A stretch of DNA of 64,000 nt from Echinometra lucunter. Lineage: Eukaryota; Echinodermata; Echinoidea; Camarodonta; Echinometridae. Both the position numbers and the translations under genes were made by a program. Positions 11,801 through 24,076 of this stretch are shown one piece after another (position 1 is the stretch's first letter; the number at the start of each line of letters is the position of its first letter). The notes beneath the pieces are model-generated. The model saw only the letters and a list, made by a program, of their open reading frames with translations. It was not told the DNA's origin and searched no databases. Location: assembly GCA_029962745.1 (NCBI GenBank), contig CM057154.1, positions 18,494,078-18,558,077 on the forward strand, in the 5' to 3' direction.

Positions 11801-14800
11801 AACGGGTTGAAAACCCAATGGCAACACTTACCTCGCAATCCTACATCTCTGAAGAAATAAAGCGTGGAAAATTGTCAATGGAATAAGGTGATTACCCCTC
11901 CCCCATTGCGACTCTTTTAAAAATCTTACTCATTTGATAGGCCAGTATGGCAATAATCTCGCAATCATTTCCAATAGTACTCTCCTTTAAAAAAAAAAAG
12001 AGTGAACGCATTCACTCTGTTAGGGGTGAATTTCAGATGCGAGTGCATTTAGAGTGAATTGAGAGTAAAAATTGTGATATTCACTCTTCGGTGGGTGACC
12101 CCTGAAAGAGTGAATAAAGAGTGAATATCACAATTTTTACTCTTAATTCATTCTTCACTCTATACTCTCTTCTGAAATTCACCCCTAACAGAGTGAACGT
12201 GTTCATTTTTTTTTTAAAGAGAGTAGCGCGTCGGATGCTAAATATGAATTGAATTTTGTGTCAATTAGAATACCAATAAACCAAATTACAGTTGACTTGT
12301 AGTCCACCATTTTCCTTTTTTGGCCCTTGGGCGATCATTCCACAATAATTCTTTTTGAGTATGGAAAATTCATTAAGAGTTTTAATTCTAAATGAACCCA
12401 TTTACTGAACTGACCATTCCCAGGATGCTTAGCTTCTCTTTGTCACGTGGGTCTGTAGCCCTCGTTGCTAGGAGACGGAGGAAGTCTGGTGTAGGAGGTG
12501 TGGCGAGGTCCAGATACCGCTCAAGAGCGGTTCGCATGGAGCAGGCAGGTAGGCGGGAAACCGTCGTCCAAACTTTCAACATACCTGATGTTAGAGGAAA
12601 TGTGAAGTGATCATACGAACAGCTTTCTTCTGTAGTTTGAGATTCACAGGCTGATGATTCAAGATTCTATAGTAACAGGTGTACATTGTTGTCTTGGCAG
12701 TTTGCTTGATTAAGAATTAGATTCAGATTTAAGAACATTTATTTCTTTTCATAATTAAACGAAATAAAGTTTCCATTGACATACACATGGTGGAAGGAAT
12801 CTAGGAGCCTCAAATGGCTGTACTGGGGTCGCCATAACAATACACATTATACATTATCTGACGATATCATTATGATAATCATGAACACTCTAGAAAGAAT
12901 AAAAAGGGAAACACTTAAGAAAAATAAGGTAAAGACGAAAGGAAAAAAATAACACTGTGTGCTACTGACTATATTTTACAAAATGTACTATATATTATTT
13001 AAGTACCAGTGGATAGGTACGGAGTGAGGGGCATGATGTTCAAAAGTTTGGAGCCAGTAAAATAAATATTTTGTTGAAAGGACATTGTTCAGTTGGTTTT
13101 TGGATTGTTTCATTTGATAAATTAGTTGGTTTACTACTAATCAGTAGTTAATTGGTTGATGATTTACATGTAAAACTGTAATGATCAGTAACACGATTCC
13201 CTTCTCAAGTTTTGCTATTTGCAAAAAAATTGTATTTACCCTTTCGAAATAATTCATGTTTAACAAATTAGTTGGAAGATCAATCAATTCACACCCTAGC
13301 TCTTCGACTTATTGTTTAATTGTTGTTCGATTGATTGTACTGGTCGAAATAGTGATAAGCCAGATCAAGTCTCTTTCCGATCACTAAATTTCTGCCAAAA
13401 GTTCAATTTCCAACGGGTGACCATAACTGTTTTTCTTTGTGGAATTTGTTCTCTGTGTATACTCCTCATAATCTAAGTAACACACTCTTAACATACCAAG
13501 TTGTGTCTCCCGCGGTTCCAACTTTTCCAACTTGAATATTGCATCCGGGGACTTGTGGTAGTCGAGTCGTTTGAGAACGCGCGCTACCAGAGCGTTCTCA
13601 TTGGACGGATAGATTGCCACGTGATCACCGGGTTGGTACGCCATCTCTTTCTCTCCGTTCGTGTTGAGCCGGACAAGGATGGTGGATCGACTTGGGGAAC
13701 AGAGAGGGAACAAAATTTACTTAACTTTTTCCCCTTTTAATATAAAATAAACCGCGACGCATGAGTCGTAAAGTGAAAAAAATGTAATCAATGTCACAAT
13801 GAAGTGAGTATTTGCTTTACACTCTAAAAATGATTCAGGTTTGATTCAGGTTTGACTTGATCGCCGGATCCCACGGGCACCAGCTAGTGATAATGACCAG
13901 GGGAGCGTTTCATGAAAGTTGTCAGTCACTGACAATTTCAGTAAAATCCTTGGTTTTGATTGGCTGAGAAGCACTGATCACTGACTGTTACTATGGTAAC
14001 TGTCAATGACTGACAACAGTGGCGTAGACAGGTTCTCACACCTGGGGGGGGGGGGTGATTTGCAGTTCACGAGAAATCGAGGATAATTTCGTATACAGAT
14101 ACACACACACCGCACCCCCACAACTCACACACACACACACACACACACACGCATACATACACGCACACATACACACCCACACCCGAATGCACAGACATAA
14201 ACAGACAAGGCGGCGGAGCGTCTTTCAAAGTGGGGGGCACTAGCGAAAAGGGCACTTTGGGGGGAAAAGGGGACCCTTACAAAAGCTGAACACGAGAAGG
14301 AAAATATACCCTTACATTCTATTTAACACACTTTTAAAGTCATTTTGACATACTTTTACAAGTCATAATAATAACTACTTTGCACTATTATTGTATACTG
14401 CTCTGTCTTACTCAATTGCGAGCGAGCGAAGCGAGCGAGCAAAAAAATGCTAGGTATTTTTGCCGAAGGGCATGGTATTTGCAGTATATTTCGAGTGGCC
14501 TATAATGATAAAGGCTCATTTTATTCGTGTTGCATTATCATTGTAAATTTCTTCCATTTATTCTGTATATAGTTTTCCTTACAGTGACCAAGCTATAATG
14601 TTTAAATGCATTAGTGAGGTCTCATATCAGAGAAAATATTCAAATTGAATGGGGTTTTGAGCACAATACCATCAGGAACTTAGGAGAACATATAAGACTT
14701 TATGGTTACAACACACTTGACCTGCCTTGAGTGAGATATCATAAGTATACGAGCGAGCGTAGCGAGCGAGCTTTAGAAAAAAAAAGTAGAAAAATACCCC

Positions 14801-15031
14801 CCCCCATTAAGGGGCACCGTTCCTTCTAATTACAGTTGTGTGAAGCACTTGCCCGAATGGAAAAGGGACACTATCAGAAAACAAAAATGGCCTAATTGCC
14901 CTTATCTTACATGAACAGATGCAGAAATTGGACACACTAGAAAGGGAAATGGGCACTTATCACAAGTAAATGAGGGCATGTATCAGATTTCAAATGGGGC
15001 ACTTGATGTATTATTATTATCATCATCATTA

Positions 15032-15101
<70 letters not shown>

Positions 15102-18100
15102 CATGTTTATTGTTGTTGTTGTTATAATGATAACGTAAGAAAACATCCTTCCCTAAAACCTGGGGGGGATGCATACCCCTCATCCCCCCCGCTGTCTACG
15201 CCCCTGACTGACAACTTGTCAGTGCTGACAAATTTCATGAAACGGTGCCCAGAACTCTAGTACAGTTAACAGAGGACCTCACGAGAATCAACACTATTCT
15301 AGGCAAAATTGGCACAAAAAGTTTAGTGAAAATGACCAGAATTTTAGTAAATTTGTTGACTAGAACATCGGATCCCAAGGGCGCTTGCACTGTTTTCAGT
15401 GAACAGGTAAAATTGATTCAATTCTAGTAAAAATGAACAGAATTTTCGTAAAAATACACAAAACTTTTACTAGAACATGTGTAGAATTCTGATCATTTTC
15501 ACTAGAATCGTGTCGAATAAGTGTTGGAGCCAGTGTGATTCTACGTTCTAGTCAAGGCTCTACTAGAATTCTGGTCATTTTTACTAGTATTGTGTGAATT
15601 TTACCGGAACAGTACAGTATTAATCAAATATGAATAAAATTTTTTTAGAGTGCACTCTCCAGAGTCTCTTTTGAGAAACGGTAAGAACCAAAAACGTCTC
15701 ATAAAGCAATTTCAAATCAGATCTTAGATATACAATGCTGTCTGTTCTGTTCTGGTATTGTTTCATGTTTTCCTAGTCTTCGTAGGCACAATTTGCAACA
15801 ATTTTATTTTTTGAGGGTTCCACAGACTACAAGCAATTGCTTTTTAGTGGATCCATCCATTTCCACAGAAATCAATAATTTATAATAATTTATTCTAATT
15901 ATTTACTGATATGTTTACTCATGAAGGAAAGATATTATGTATATATGTTAATTTCATATTGTTTATTTAATTATATCTATGCAATGTATGCAATTGTATT
16001 TTCGTTCTGTTGGAAATGAATAACTATGAATTTGAAATTTGAAATCCTGATTGGTTGAAAATCAAGTTGCGTAGGGTTATGGTAATGGTAAGAAGAATTC
16101 AGAAGCTGTGTAATATCATAAATCTTCATTCAAGAGGCCTCTGAAAAGTAGCGCATTGTTCCAGACCTTGGCCTTGGAGCATCAAAACATCCAAAAATGT
16201 GAAATATGGTGATTAATCCTACGCACGTTCAGCAAAAAATATGAAGAGTTAATTTGAATGCAAAAACCGATATCCCTTTTTGTCAAATTGAGAAATTAGC
16301 AATTAAAGACCAAGCAAAATAAAGAAATAATAAGAAAATATATGATACTTTTTACCATAACTTCAACAATAAATCTTTATGGAATGATCAGTGTATCATT
16401 TTGAAGAGTATTATCTTTTATGATGATGACCTTACTTTTAAATTTTCAAAAATGGTGTTTATCGGGTTTTGCCATACTAACTCTTCATAAATTATAAGAA
16501 GTCCCGAATAGCGGAGGGTGGGGGTGTGGGGAGTCATACAATATGCGAGACGAAAATGGGAATCGAAGCTGGGTTTAACGAACTGAAAGTATGATTGAAG
16601 CAAAAAATTTCAAGAACTATCAAGATATTTTCAAAAGTTATCGACATGCTCGTAATTCTACTGACCTGGATTCCGGAGGCAGAAGACTCTTCCTCGAGAT
16701 GATGTTGCAGGGGTAGACCTTACGCCCATGGAGCTGGGTCAGGGCATCACATAGATTGGGAACAGGAGAGGTGGACTTGACGTCCATCCCTGCAGCGTAG
16801 ATCCGAAACTTGGACGCCGCCCAGTCCGAGCCGGGTGCGGCCATAGCGGGGTTCGGTGTTATCCCGGACGCGCTGTCCCCTATGTGGAATTTTTCGCATG
16901 CCATCTAGAAATGAAGAAGAATTTCTGAGTTTTATCTAAATATTTATATAATTAACGTTGAAAATTACATTCCTTGAAAATTATTCTTATTTTGTGCATT
17001 TTGCTGATGATGATCTTATTTATGATGTAATTACGTTTGTAATATTCTGTTGAAAATGGAAAAATAAATTAAAATAAATGAAATGAATATTAGTTATGTT
17101 AAAATAATCAGTTACAGGGGCCGAAATTATGTTCCCTTTTTACATAAGCCCATGGACTTTGTATACATAAACCGGTAATGTAATGATTTCATAAATCAAA
17201 ATGACAATGGAAAAAATAGGCCTACTATATTCATTTTCAAATTGATTTTGAAAATTAAACAGTCTTTACATAAAATAACAATAATATAATATATATATAT
17301 ATATATTCTGTTCGATTTAAAAAAATAAATGTATACTCTCCTTATTTATATTGATGAAGGCACTTAAATTAATTACTTTAATCTGTGTTAAGAGAGTGAT
17401 ATTAAATGTAAATCATTTGCATATGGAATGCCGGTACACCTATAATTTCCTACTCACTTTAAATGTATCGTTTGTCGTTTTGTTTATATGACAATGGGGA
17501 AAAACGGATAATAATTTGATATCAATGCAAATCAAATTAAAATAAAATCAAGAACGAATTCAGACTATACACATGAATTAAATTTTGTTTTTGTTTGTTT
17601 GTTTATTTGTTTATTTGTCTTTGACATACCATGAATGTTTTGACGAGCCAGGCATCGAAGGTTTCATCCAATCCTCCCATCTCATCACCCCATCCCATAT
17701 CGACCAGCCGGTTGCCTCCCAGCGAGTCCAGCATCAGGTCAACCCCACGGGCAAAGGCACAGTAGTACGGGTAGATGCTAGATCCTAGCCCAAACACCGC
17801 GTAGCTGCATGGGCGTAGTAATACACAGTAAAAATGAAATTAAACAACTTGTATAAATTTTATACAACCAGGTTTACTATATGAACTGGGTCCCTGTAAC
17901 ATCAAAAAATAAAAAAATAAAAAATAAATAAAATCAGTCTTACGATTGATATCAATCGTATAGTCTATGGCACACCATGTACTGAAGAGTTACAATTGAT
18001 CGTAAGATTGATTTTATCTCTTTATGTTACACCCCCCCCCCCGATCAGGTATTGTTTAAAAGGTTAAACAAGTGTTTAAAAAGTTAAACAATGTTCAATT

Positions 18101-18810
18101 TTTTGAACCATAAATATAAAAAATTGAACATTGCTGTTTAAAACTTTAAACAGTTGTTTAAACTTTTAAACAATATCTGATCACTTCATATAGCAAACCA
18201 GGGGAGCGTTTCATGAAGAGTTTTGTCAGTGATTTCCACTGACAACTGTTATAAGCTACTGAAAATCCTCGCATCTGATTGGCTGAGAGCAAATTAGTCA
18301 TTGAAAATCACCGACAAGACAAGACGCTCCCCAGGTTGTATTTAAAGCGTTTTTACTTGGTAATCATGAATGTGATGGTAAAGATGATAGGATTCATGAT
18401 GACGATAATAATGAAAGGTAATGAAATAATAATAAAAATAACAAAATAGTAAAGACGAATAAGAATAAAACAGTTTCATTTTGGCTCACGTTTGGTCCAA
18501 GAAATTGATTGAAAAATAAGTATTTTGATATTGTTTTTTGTTGTTGTATATTTTGCATTGGATCTATGTTAGTAATAGCTCGTGCAAGCTTCATAGAACA
18601 TAAATGAGACTGCTAATCTCACTTATTTTGACTCTTCATCACGAGGTCATTATTGGCTAGTGTAACTTATAATCATTCAGTTTCTCATGAAAATGATTGT
18701 TTTTGTTGAGTAAATTGTAAATTTTTATTTCTTGATGAGAAATTTCATTGCACGTGCCCGACGTTCCGCCGCCTCTGTGTTAAGAGCATACTTTTTTTTC
18801 AATCAAAGTC

Positions 18811-18856
<46 letters not shown>

Positions 18857-19195
18857 TCTCCACGGTTTTTTGTTTCACATTCGTCTTGTCTATATTTATC
18901 TATCAAAGCCGGCGCAGAATAACTTTATCTATATTTATTTATATACTAAAAATTGAATTAAAAAAAAACAAAACTCCGTGACAAAGAATTTACACAAATT
19001 TTCTCCCCATAGGGCTTTATCAAGTGTTTTATTTGATGTAGATCAATTTTTTTTTCCCCCAAATTTGATCTACATGAAATAAAACATTTCATAAAACCCT
19101 GAGGGCGAAAATTCGTGAAAATTCTTTGTAAACGGAGTTTTCAATTCAATTTTGAGTATTTTGATTTCACCAACTCCGGGCAACACTATCCATTT

Positions 19196-19241
<46 letters not shown>

Positions 19242-20769
19242 TACCTGATGAAGGCCTATGGCCGAAAATTTGTAAATTTCACGTCTGGCGGAATTTGTTT
19301 ATTTAGTGGCATTTTTCCATTTCTTATTCAAACATTCCGAAGCAGAACTCATATTTTGATATTCTATATATATATATAACTCTGATTCTTATATATATAT
19401 ATATAAAATTGTCAGCTTTGTAAACAAACCCCTGAGGGTTAGTAAACTTGTAAACATTCGTAGAAAAATCGTCCCAACGGAGTCGTCTTTAAAACACAAA
19501 GAGAGAGAGAGAGAGAGAGGGGCGGGGGTCATATAAAAAAAAAATTATAGTCATAACTACAGGCAAATAAATAAACCCCCAAAACAACATCAACAGAAAA
19601 AACGTTTCAAGCATCCACATGACTTCTGTGAAACGAATTAGCATGATTAGATTACAACGGTGTGTTTAGTACTACTACTACTTAAGAATGAAACTATAAC
19701 CTTTTCAAAAATAGTAATCCGGAAAAAATATCTACACTGACATAGAGAAAGTATAAGATTTTTTTCCTACCTTAGGCTACCAAGCATACCAGCCCCTCGA
19801 AGACTGAACCCTCCTTCATTAGACACCTCAGCCAGAGGGTTCCCGTTGCAAAACTTCTCACATCGTGGCGAAATCGGAGATCTGTTCGGACGAATCGGAA
19901 ATAAAAAGTCTAGTTTTACTGTGATTGTTGTACGATAGTCCACTTGCAAGTTTAATGATTCGTGCATACAGTGGGCAGGTCAAAGTTCATACAGAAAATT
20001 CAAACAATCAAACTTCAAATGCATTAGCGATAAAACACCCCTGCATTCCTAAAAAAAAAGAGAAACAAAATTCAAAATGAAATAACTGACATTTCTTTTC
20101 CTAGCCTTTTTATGCAATCACCCATAAAATGAACAGGTGCATTTCAAAATGAATTACATTATAATTTTTCTAGAAAGGTCAGAGTGAAATATAATATCTT
20201 CTAATTATTATGCTATAGTAGGTTCGCGACTACGAGTTTTTAAAAATGAAATTACCTTCCAACTTCCGCTGAATAGTTAAAACTTAGATGTATATGCGAA
20301 TTCATTTCTAACCATGTCGTGGTTCATACAAAAATCATTGTGCTTGTAAGCATAAGCTACTAGGTAATCATAATTATGCCTATTATCTATTCTTAAAGTA
20401 TTCTGTTGTGACGAAGAAATACTGGAGTTCGTTAAATTTAGCTCATATCAAAAAAAGTTTTGATATCTTTTTTAAAAAATGGATGACAGTACATCAAGAT
20501 GTATTTTTTTTCTTAAGAAGAGTAATGATTAAATACTTACTGAGGAACAGGTGACTTGTTATTGTTGTTATTATCCGACATTTCCATCAGATAGCGGCAG
20601 AAATCCTGAAAAATACGGAATCCCAAGTTAGCCATCTAAAGATAGTTATTCCTATCAATACATCAATTACGTGAAGAGGCTTCATAAATACTGATTTCCC
20701 AGCTGATATTTTTTAGATCCATTCTTCCCTTGCATGTGATTTCGACATAATAATGATAATAATAATAAC

Positions 20770-20853
<84 letters not shown>

Positions 20854-23800
20854 AATGATATTAATAATAATAATAATAATAATAATAACATTATTTCTAA
20901 CGCGCACATATCCATCCCAAGGGATGCTCAAGGCGCCTAACAGACATACATATATTGTGAAAAAGATAAGAAAATATAACATAGTAAATTAGTTAATAAA
21001 TATTGTTGTAAAATGTATTATAGAAATTAACCAAAATATTCTGACATGAGATATGTTTTCCAGCTATTTTGGAACAAATTGTAGGTAGGTGACATTTTAA
21101 TTGAATGGGGCAAAGAGTTCCATAACCGGGGTGAAGCAGCAGCAAAATAATGATCTGTCACCCAGCTCCTCTTTGTTCTTGGTTCTTTGAGTTTTAAGGA
21201 ATTGGAGGAGCGGAGACCAGCACGAGTAGCTGAAGAGGGATGAAGGAGGGAGGAAATAAATATACATTGACGGATTTGGGCACAGGGATGGTGGCACAAC
21301 TAGCCCTCTACTTAAAACTCATTCGTGCACAGGCCTCCCTTGGAAAGAGATGAAAATGCTTCCCGTGCATAAGACAGAAAGTTTTTTTTATCTTTTATTT
21401 TTTAAATGCGATAACCTTTCATGTGATGTTACTCATTTAACCATTTATTGGATTGCTTGTTAGTGATTTAGGCATCATGATGACCCAACCTTAATGAACT
21501 CTTTGCCAGCTTCTGTCGACTATTGGCACAATCGTACAAATAAATTGAACAATCGTAATAATTAGCTTTCTCCTTTACCAGTGTACCAGAAAAACTAAAA
21601 CAAAGCTAGTGTGCTTATGTGATAACTAAAGAATAATGACCAGCATTAATACCGCTCTAAGGAAAGCAGTTTTTAAAGGAAATATCCAAAGAACAATTGT
21701 CATTATTTTCCCCTCAAAATTAATTCAGCAGGCAAAGAGTTAACCGGATTAACCCCTGCACATACCTGTCCGTTGCTAGGCGGTTCCCCGTTTCCAAGCG
21801 TGCTGGTAACAACCAATAGAAGATTTTCATGTTCCAAGTTCATGACGTCATACTCGTCCATGCGCAGTAGACGAATATCGAAGGCTTTTCGGAATGTTTC
21901 GTAAACTTTCTTCGCGTAGTACTCGGACTTGCCGAACTCGCTTGCGTAGAGTACAGTGGCTTTGAAGGTACCAGAGAGGGCACGTCGGAGAATTCGTGAG
22001 GAAAATCGTGACGGACTGGAAAATAACAAAGAAATAAAACCGGGAATTTATCAATATGTTTTTTCCCATTTGTACTGAGTAAATGTGAAGATAATCAAAC
22101 CCATATAAAAATGCGAACATGTGAATCATTTAATCATAACATGTACAGAACTGCTAAAGTGATTTTGCTATAGCAGTCGAAAGGTGTATGTTTAACAACT
22201 CTCATTCCTGACATTCGAGTGGATCTATACTACTAAGAAGTGCGCAACATTTTATAAACAAATTTCTTCACTTAATTTGGGGTATTAGCTGTATAAAAAG
22301 ATAAATGATGTAGACACGTAGATCCATGACAGTGAAAGGCTTTCTTTAAAATGGATTGAAAGAAAAATATATAAACTTACTCTGCTCCTGGTGAGCGAAG
22401 TCTATCTGCGCTAAGTCTTCCTGATGATAACTTTGATTTCCACTCTGCTGTCTCCCACGGGTTCTCCTGTAACAGGATCATAGGCCCGTTTGGTTATCAA
22501 ATTTCATGGACGTCATGAAAGAGGGTGGGGCCGTGTGACACCTCAATTAATGGGTGAATTATCACTTGGTCTACTCTCACTTTGTCTAATGCCCGTTTGG
22601 TCTCGTCCCACGTTGTCTAATCCCATTTCGTCTACAACCAGTTTGTCTAATAACCATTTGGTCTAATTGCCACTTCATTGACCATTTCGTCTAATTTCCA
22701 GTTAGGCTATACCCTTTCCGTCCAATACCCTCTTGGTCTAATACCACTTAGTCTATCTGATTGGACCAACTGGTAATAGACCAAATAATTATTAGAAGAA
22801 ATAAGGAAAACTAAGTAGACGAAGAGGTAATTAGACCATTTGTTCATTAGACAAAATTAAAATTAGCCAAGTTGGGTATTAGACCAAGTGATGATTGGCA
22901 ATTAGACCAAAATGACAGTTTTAGCCATGGTGGTGTTAGACGATCTGGCAATTAGACCAACTGGTAGTAGACCAAATGGCTATAAACCAATTAATGGATC
23001 AGATTGCATGTTTCCCTCCTGAACTCCTCGATACCGAGCACTTCAATCACCTGTTATATTATTCAGATAAAGATTTACAGATTTTAATTTCATTTTCATA
23101 TTTTCATAAAGAAAAATAAAGAAAGATATCTTTCTATAGAAACCAATGTGAAATGGAATAAAACCTAGTTAAGAATAAATATGTAAAAAAAAAAATACAT
23201 AGTGGTATCCCACTACACGGAATTCACCTTGTATGAACATTAGTAATTGTTGCTATGTCTGACAAGCCTTTGACAAGCTTCTGAGTTGTCGAGGGGAATT
23301 TTATCTACGGAGTCCAATATGTCTTATAAAGATTAATTCAATGTTTATTCTTCATGCCATACGCTCTAAAAACAAATAAGTTTAAATGACTAGATTATGG
23401 GTCAGCTGGGTGCAACTATTATCTAGTCATACAAGTTACTGTATTCTAGTCAGAAATGACTGAGTTCTAGTTAAAATACGACTAAAATGTCACAGATGAC
23501 TAAGATATGTATAAAAATGCCTAGTATTTTACTTGCACCAAGCTGACCCTTTCGTCTAGTCATCTTATCTGATTTGTTTTAAGAGTGTTACTATAGTAAA
23601 TCAAAATCAAGTCGGGTGGGTGATATATTTTATTCTTCTGAATTAAAGGCCTGTAATGTAGGACCAAATTAAGGTGTACAAATTGGATGTAGGACCATAC
23701 AGGGTGGTGTTATACCTCCCCGATAGGACCATTGGCGCGTAGGATTTTATTTACCTGAACATTGAATGTGGGCATCAGCTGGTAGTTTAGCGTCTCTTGA

Positions 23801-23994
23801 TGGAAGAGCGAAGTCACGCTGGCAGTCAACGGGGAGACCACGGCTCGCCAATCGGTTGGACAACCCTGTCTGATCTCGTGCTCCACTGCAAAGAACTTCA
23901 TAAACTCCGACGAAGACGTGTGGTGATCCATGATGGTCACACCGTATTGCTAAGGATCAGAAGATTTAAATTCTTTAGATTTTGCTGAAAACTA

Positions 23995-24076
<82 letters not shown>

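Larger units (their letters stand above)
13820..15653. mobile_element. Outer element of a three-deep nest (CACTCTAAAAA ends)
   Basis: The left part 13820-13899 and right part 15251-15653 belong to the CTCTAAAA foldback family also seen at 882-1340 (shared words GGATCCCACGGGCAC and CTAGAATTCTGGTCATTTTTA). The two halves are split by a second element at 13900-15250. Confidence 0.7.
16905..20540 (-). other. NOS-like introns 12-14
   Basis: Intron 12 (19882-20540) has nothing recognised. Intron 13 (17805-19770) is packed with foldbacks at 17932-18015, 18043-18183, 18201-18332 and 18945-19159, plus (AT)n tracts. Intron 14 (16905-17629) is AT-rich with nothing recognised beyond a short TA run near 17288-17308. 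Confidence 0.6.

Noticed and set aside
14970..15260. Open frames with Tyr, Ile or Asn runs
   Set aside because: They are translations of the (ATT)n tract. The same applies to frames at 20682-20992, 30702-31235 and 53511-53972.
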